From positions 1 to 64,000 of the IMG/VR virus record IMGVR_UViG_3300037337_000170: 64,000 nt of DNA; one strand, 5' to 3'. This document shows, piece by piece, positions 63,062 through 64,000 of this stretch. The notes under the pieces were generated by a model. That model saw nothing but the letters and a program-made list of their open reading frames with translations. It had not been told where the DNA came from and did not search any database. This stretch comes from a virus. Made by a program: the position numbers and the translations under genes. How positions within the stretch are numbered: the first letter of the stretch is position 1; each line of letters starts with the position of its first letter.

Positions 63062-64000
63062 TGAACAAAGGTACATACGGTTATTCCCTTCCACCGAATC
63101 AATCCACGCGGGTTGCACCGCCTGAGTGGCGTAGTTCTGAATTTATAACAGCAACTGTCTCCGGCAAGATTGTGCCGCAGAACGTCTTTCAGATCAAAGT
63201 TGATGTTGTTAGCGGGGCAGGTGGTGGGGCTAGGTTCGGCGGTATCGCTACAGGCGGCGGCGGCGGCGGGTATGGGTCTGCAATTATTGATGTGATACCC
63301 GGGCAACTGCTGCCTACTATTACCGTTGGGATGGGTGGTACTGCGCAACTTTCAAGTAACATAGCAGGCAATGCCGGTGGTACATCCAGCTTTGGCACGC
63401 TTATCAGCGTAACCGGTGGGGCAGGTGGATTAGTACAGGCCAATGCTGCAGCTACGCTTGCTGGTGGTGCAGGGGGTATACCAACGGTTGCCGCCGGTTT
63501 GCGGGGGGCTGTTGCTTTTGCTGGCGGTGCTGGCGGCGCGAAAAGTGGGACGTCCCCAAGCTCGAGCCTTGGTACCGGTGGCGGTGCCATGGGGTCGGCT
63601 CTTGGAGTTGGCGGTGCTGGCGGCGCAGTGGCTTTAAACGCTAATAATGGACCTCAAGTAACAGGCGGCGGTGGTTTGGCAGGTGGGAACGGTGGGGCAA
63701 TAGTATCAACCTCTGCGGGTAACAACGGAACGGGCGGCGGTGGTGTGCGGTTTAGCGGTGGTGCTATTGCAAATGGCAGCACAGCAGGCGGCTCTGGCGG
63801 CGGGGGTACAGCAGGCAATGGGCAGACTTGCCTCGGCTCATCTAGCGCCAGTGGGTCTGGAATACTTGCTACCGCTGCATTAGGCAATAATACGGGAGCG
63901 AATGGGACCAATGGGCACACTAATGCAGTCTCGATTGCACAGGTACTCACCGGCAATCTTTATTCCGGTAGCGGCGGTGGTGGCGGCGGCATGGGCAGCG
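63061..64000 (+). CDS. glycine-rich adhesin or fibre tip, N-terminal part
   Basis: The frame starts ATG 63061 (MNKGTYGYSLPPNQSTRVAP) and stays open for 313 residues to the window edge. PPEWRSSEFITATVSGKIVP is followed by repeated glycine-rich units (GGAGGLVQ, GGGGGGYGS, TGGGGLAGG) typical of phage receptor-binding tips. Longer than the glycine-rich gene at 60910. The C-terminal end and full length are outside the window. Confidence 0.82.
   Translation, partial: MNKGTYGYSLPPNQSTRVAPPEWRSSEFITATVSGKIVPQNVFQIKVDVVSGAGGGARFGGIATGGGGGGYGSAIIDVIPGQLLPTITVGMGGTAQLSSNIAGNAGGTSSFGTLISVTGGAGGLVQANAAATLAGGAGGIPTVAAGLRGAVAFAGGAGGAKSGTSPSSSLGTGGGAMGSALGVGGAGGAVALNANNGPQVTGGGGLAGGNGGAIVSTSAGNNGTGGGGVRFSGGAIANGSTAGGSGGGGTAGNGQTCLGSSSASGSGILATAALGNNTGANGTNGHTNAVSIAQVLTGNLYSGSGGGGGGMGS

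Noticed and set aside
63189-63956. Minus-strand proline-rich frames opposite 63061
   Set aside because: Same shadow effect; the plus-strand frame is continuous from a coupled ATG to the window edge.

Overview
The window is a 64 kb piece of a virulent T4-like myovirus (class Caudoviricetes) with a moderately AT-rich genome. The evidence is a set of T4-type genes: baseplate genes 53, 27, 5, 25, 6, 8, 48, 54 and 26, small terminase 16, head completion 4, replication genes 61, 59 and 32, late coactivator 33, two RNA ligases and nrdA/nrdB. The host cannot be named from the sequence. sigma70-like early promoters with an extended -10, a lysozyme-bearing gp5 spike, and a C-terminal motif (around 6950-7060) of the kind seen in phages of enterobacteria and Burkholderiales point to a Gram-negative proteobacterium.

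Layout. (1) 1-2.5 kb: end of an Rnl1-type RNA ligase and small unknown genes. (2) 2.5-4.7 kb: PhoH and a GH19-type endolysin on the minus strand, then a PD-(D/E)XK nuclease. (3) 4.7-11.6 kb: an early region of small genes behind repeated promoter cassettes, with a SleB-type hydrolase, a ClpP-like protease and two alpha/beta hydrolases. (4) 11.7-17.2 kb: nucleotide and replication genes (deaminase, primase gp61, NrdA, NrdB, glutaredoxin). (5) 17.2-25.6 kb: more early genes, then PnuC, NadR and an NAD-dependent DNA ligase. (6) 25.7-30.7 kb: a sugar island (TAGT/GREB1-like glycosyltransferase, UDP-sugar dehydrogenase, epimerase) holding a minus-strand GIY-YIG homing-type endonuclease. (7) 30.8-35.2 kb: Rnl2-type RNA ligase, gp33, gp59 and gp32. 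(8) 35.2-64 kb: virion genes. A minus-strand block (36.1-41.8 kb: gp4, a conserved protein, gp54, gp16, gp26, gp51, a repeat-rich protein) faces away from a plus-strand block (41.8-64 kb: gp48, gp53, gp27, gp5, gp25, gp6, further baseplate proteins and tail-fibre or adhesin genes).

Regulation is readable. Seventeen near-identical early promoters (TTTACTTTTATTC, 17-bp spacer, TGnTATAAT) lie only between 4.7 and 31.3 kb, all on the plus strand. T4-type late promoters (TATAAATA) stand before the endolysin, gp32, gp48, a baseplate gene and a fibre gene, matching the presence of gp33. The gp32 leader can fold into a pseudoknot-like structure, suggesting translational autoregulation.

The points most worth follow-up are: NAD salvage next to a phage LigA whose zinc finger has lost its cysteines; the glycosyltransferase and nucleotide-sugar island, a candidate DNA or RNA sugar-modification system; a gp5 spike carrying both a lysozyme and an M15 peptidase domain; and a duplicated promoter-plus-microprotein module, one copy of which has a nonsense codon.
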